Shown here in pieces: positions 60,712 through 60,716 of a stretch of 60,716 nt of DNA (positions are counted from its first letter, which is position 1; every line of letters begins with the position of its first letter). Source of the DNA: Bacteroides sp. (GTDB lineage Bacteria; Bacteroidota; Bacteroidia; Bacteroidales; Muribaculaceae); the NCBI GenBank assembly GCA_023665145.1, contig JAMPEM010000011.1, positions 1 through 60,716 of the forward strand, in the 5' to 3' direction. The notes below the pieces were generated by a model, which searched no databases, was not told the DNA's origin, and saw only the letters and a list, made by a program, of their open reading frames with translations. The translations under genes were made by a program, and so were the position numbers.

Positions 60712-60716
60712 GACAA

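Overview
This window comes from a member of the phylum Bacteroidota, order Bacteroidales. The evidence is the Bacteroidota promoter grammar (TAnnTTTG about 20 nt downstream of TTTG) in front of several transcription units, weak Shine-Dalgarno signals, and lineage-typical genes: PorP/GldKLMN, PorT, MeaB, DUF4292, a Wzi-family capsule protein, a GlsB-like acyltransferase and paired GYF/CD225 proteins. A complete type IX secretion (T9SS) motor operon argues against Bacteroides proper and fits gut families such as Muribaculaceae; this family-level placement is inference.

Layout. 1-5.3 kb (minus): surface-polysaccharide genes (GT4 glycosyltransferase, radical SAM/SPASM protein, Wzx-like flippase, FemAB/GNAT-like protein) with a 55-residue 2[4Fe-4S] ferredoxin among them. 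5.3-13 kb (minus): an envelope run (dut, TPR protein, DUF4292, EnvC-like degenerate LytM protein), meaB and two DUF1573 proteins. 13.1-13.6 kb: tRNA-Pro and tRNA-Gly followed by stem-loops. 13.6-16.6 kb (minus): fadD-like ligase and prfB. 16.8-25.9 kb (plus): MgtC, a CPA2 antiporter, guaA, two GYF-domain membrane proteins, and a GT39/GT2/LAB_N lipid-sugar module. 26.2-31.3 kb: a CapD/PglF-like dehydratase translationally coupled to a T9SS cargo protein, then two convergent glycosyltransferases. 31.3-39.4 kb: secreted pullulanase, an MFS transporter, a GlsB-like protein, a Wzi-like barrel, a lipoprotein and an ATP-grasp enzyme. 39.4-42.6 kb (minus): LOG-family protein, dGTPase and a TPM protein. 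42.8-50 kb (plus): porT-porP-gldK-gldL-gldM-gldN. 50.2-58.9 kb (plus): tRNA-Leu, metallophosphatase lipoprotein, RsiV-like lipoprotein, prmC, recX, pyrE, SRPBCC protein, Rieske-like lipoprotein, LysE transporter, an unknown exported protein and an acyltransferase. From about 59.06 kb a genomic-island edge is likely: a tRNA 3'-end remnant with its terminator, a short phased repeat, a PP2C-like gene remnant and a solo AbiEi antitoxin.

The most unusual structure is a family of about 245-bp repeats with terminal inverted repeats and no coding capacity. There are three near full-length copies (one inverted), two miniature hairpin derivatives and two partial ends. They sit at the 3' ends of genes, and several neighbouring reading frames take their stop codons from the element. 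Two copies bracket recX on both sides.

The T9SS operon, the CTD-bearing cargo at 28.1 kb and the polysaccharide/lipid genes together suggest a locus rich in envelope assembly functions. All calls rest on reading the sequence and recognising families; no database search was run.
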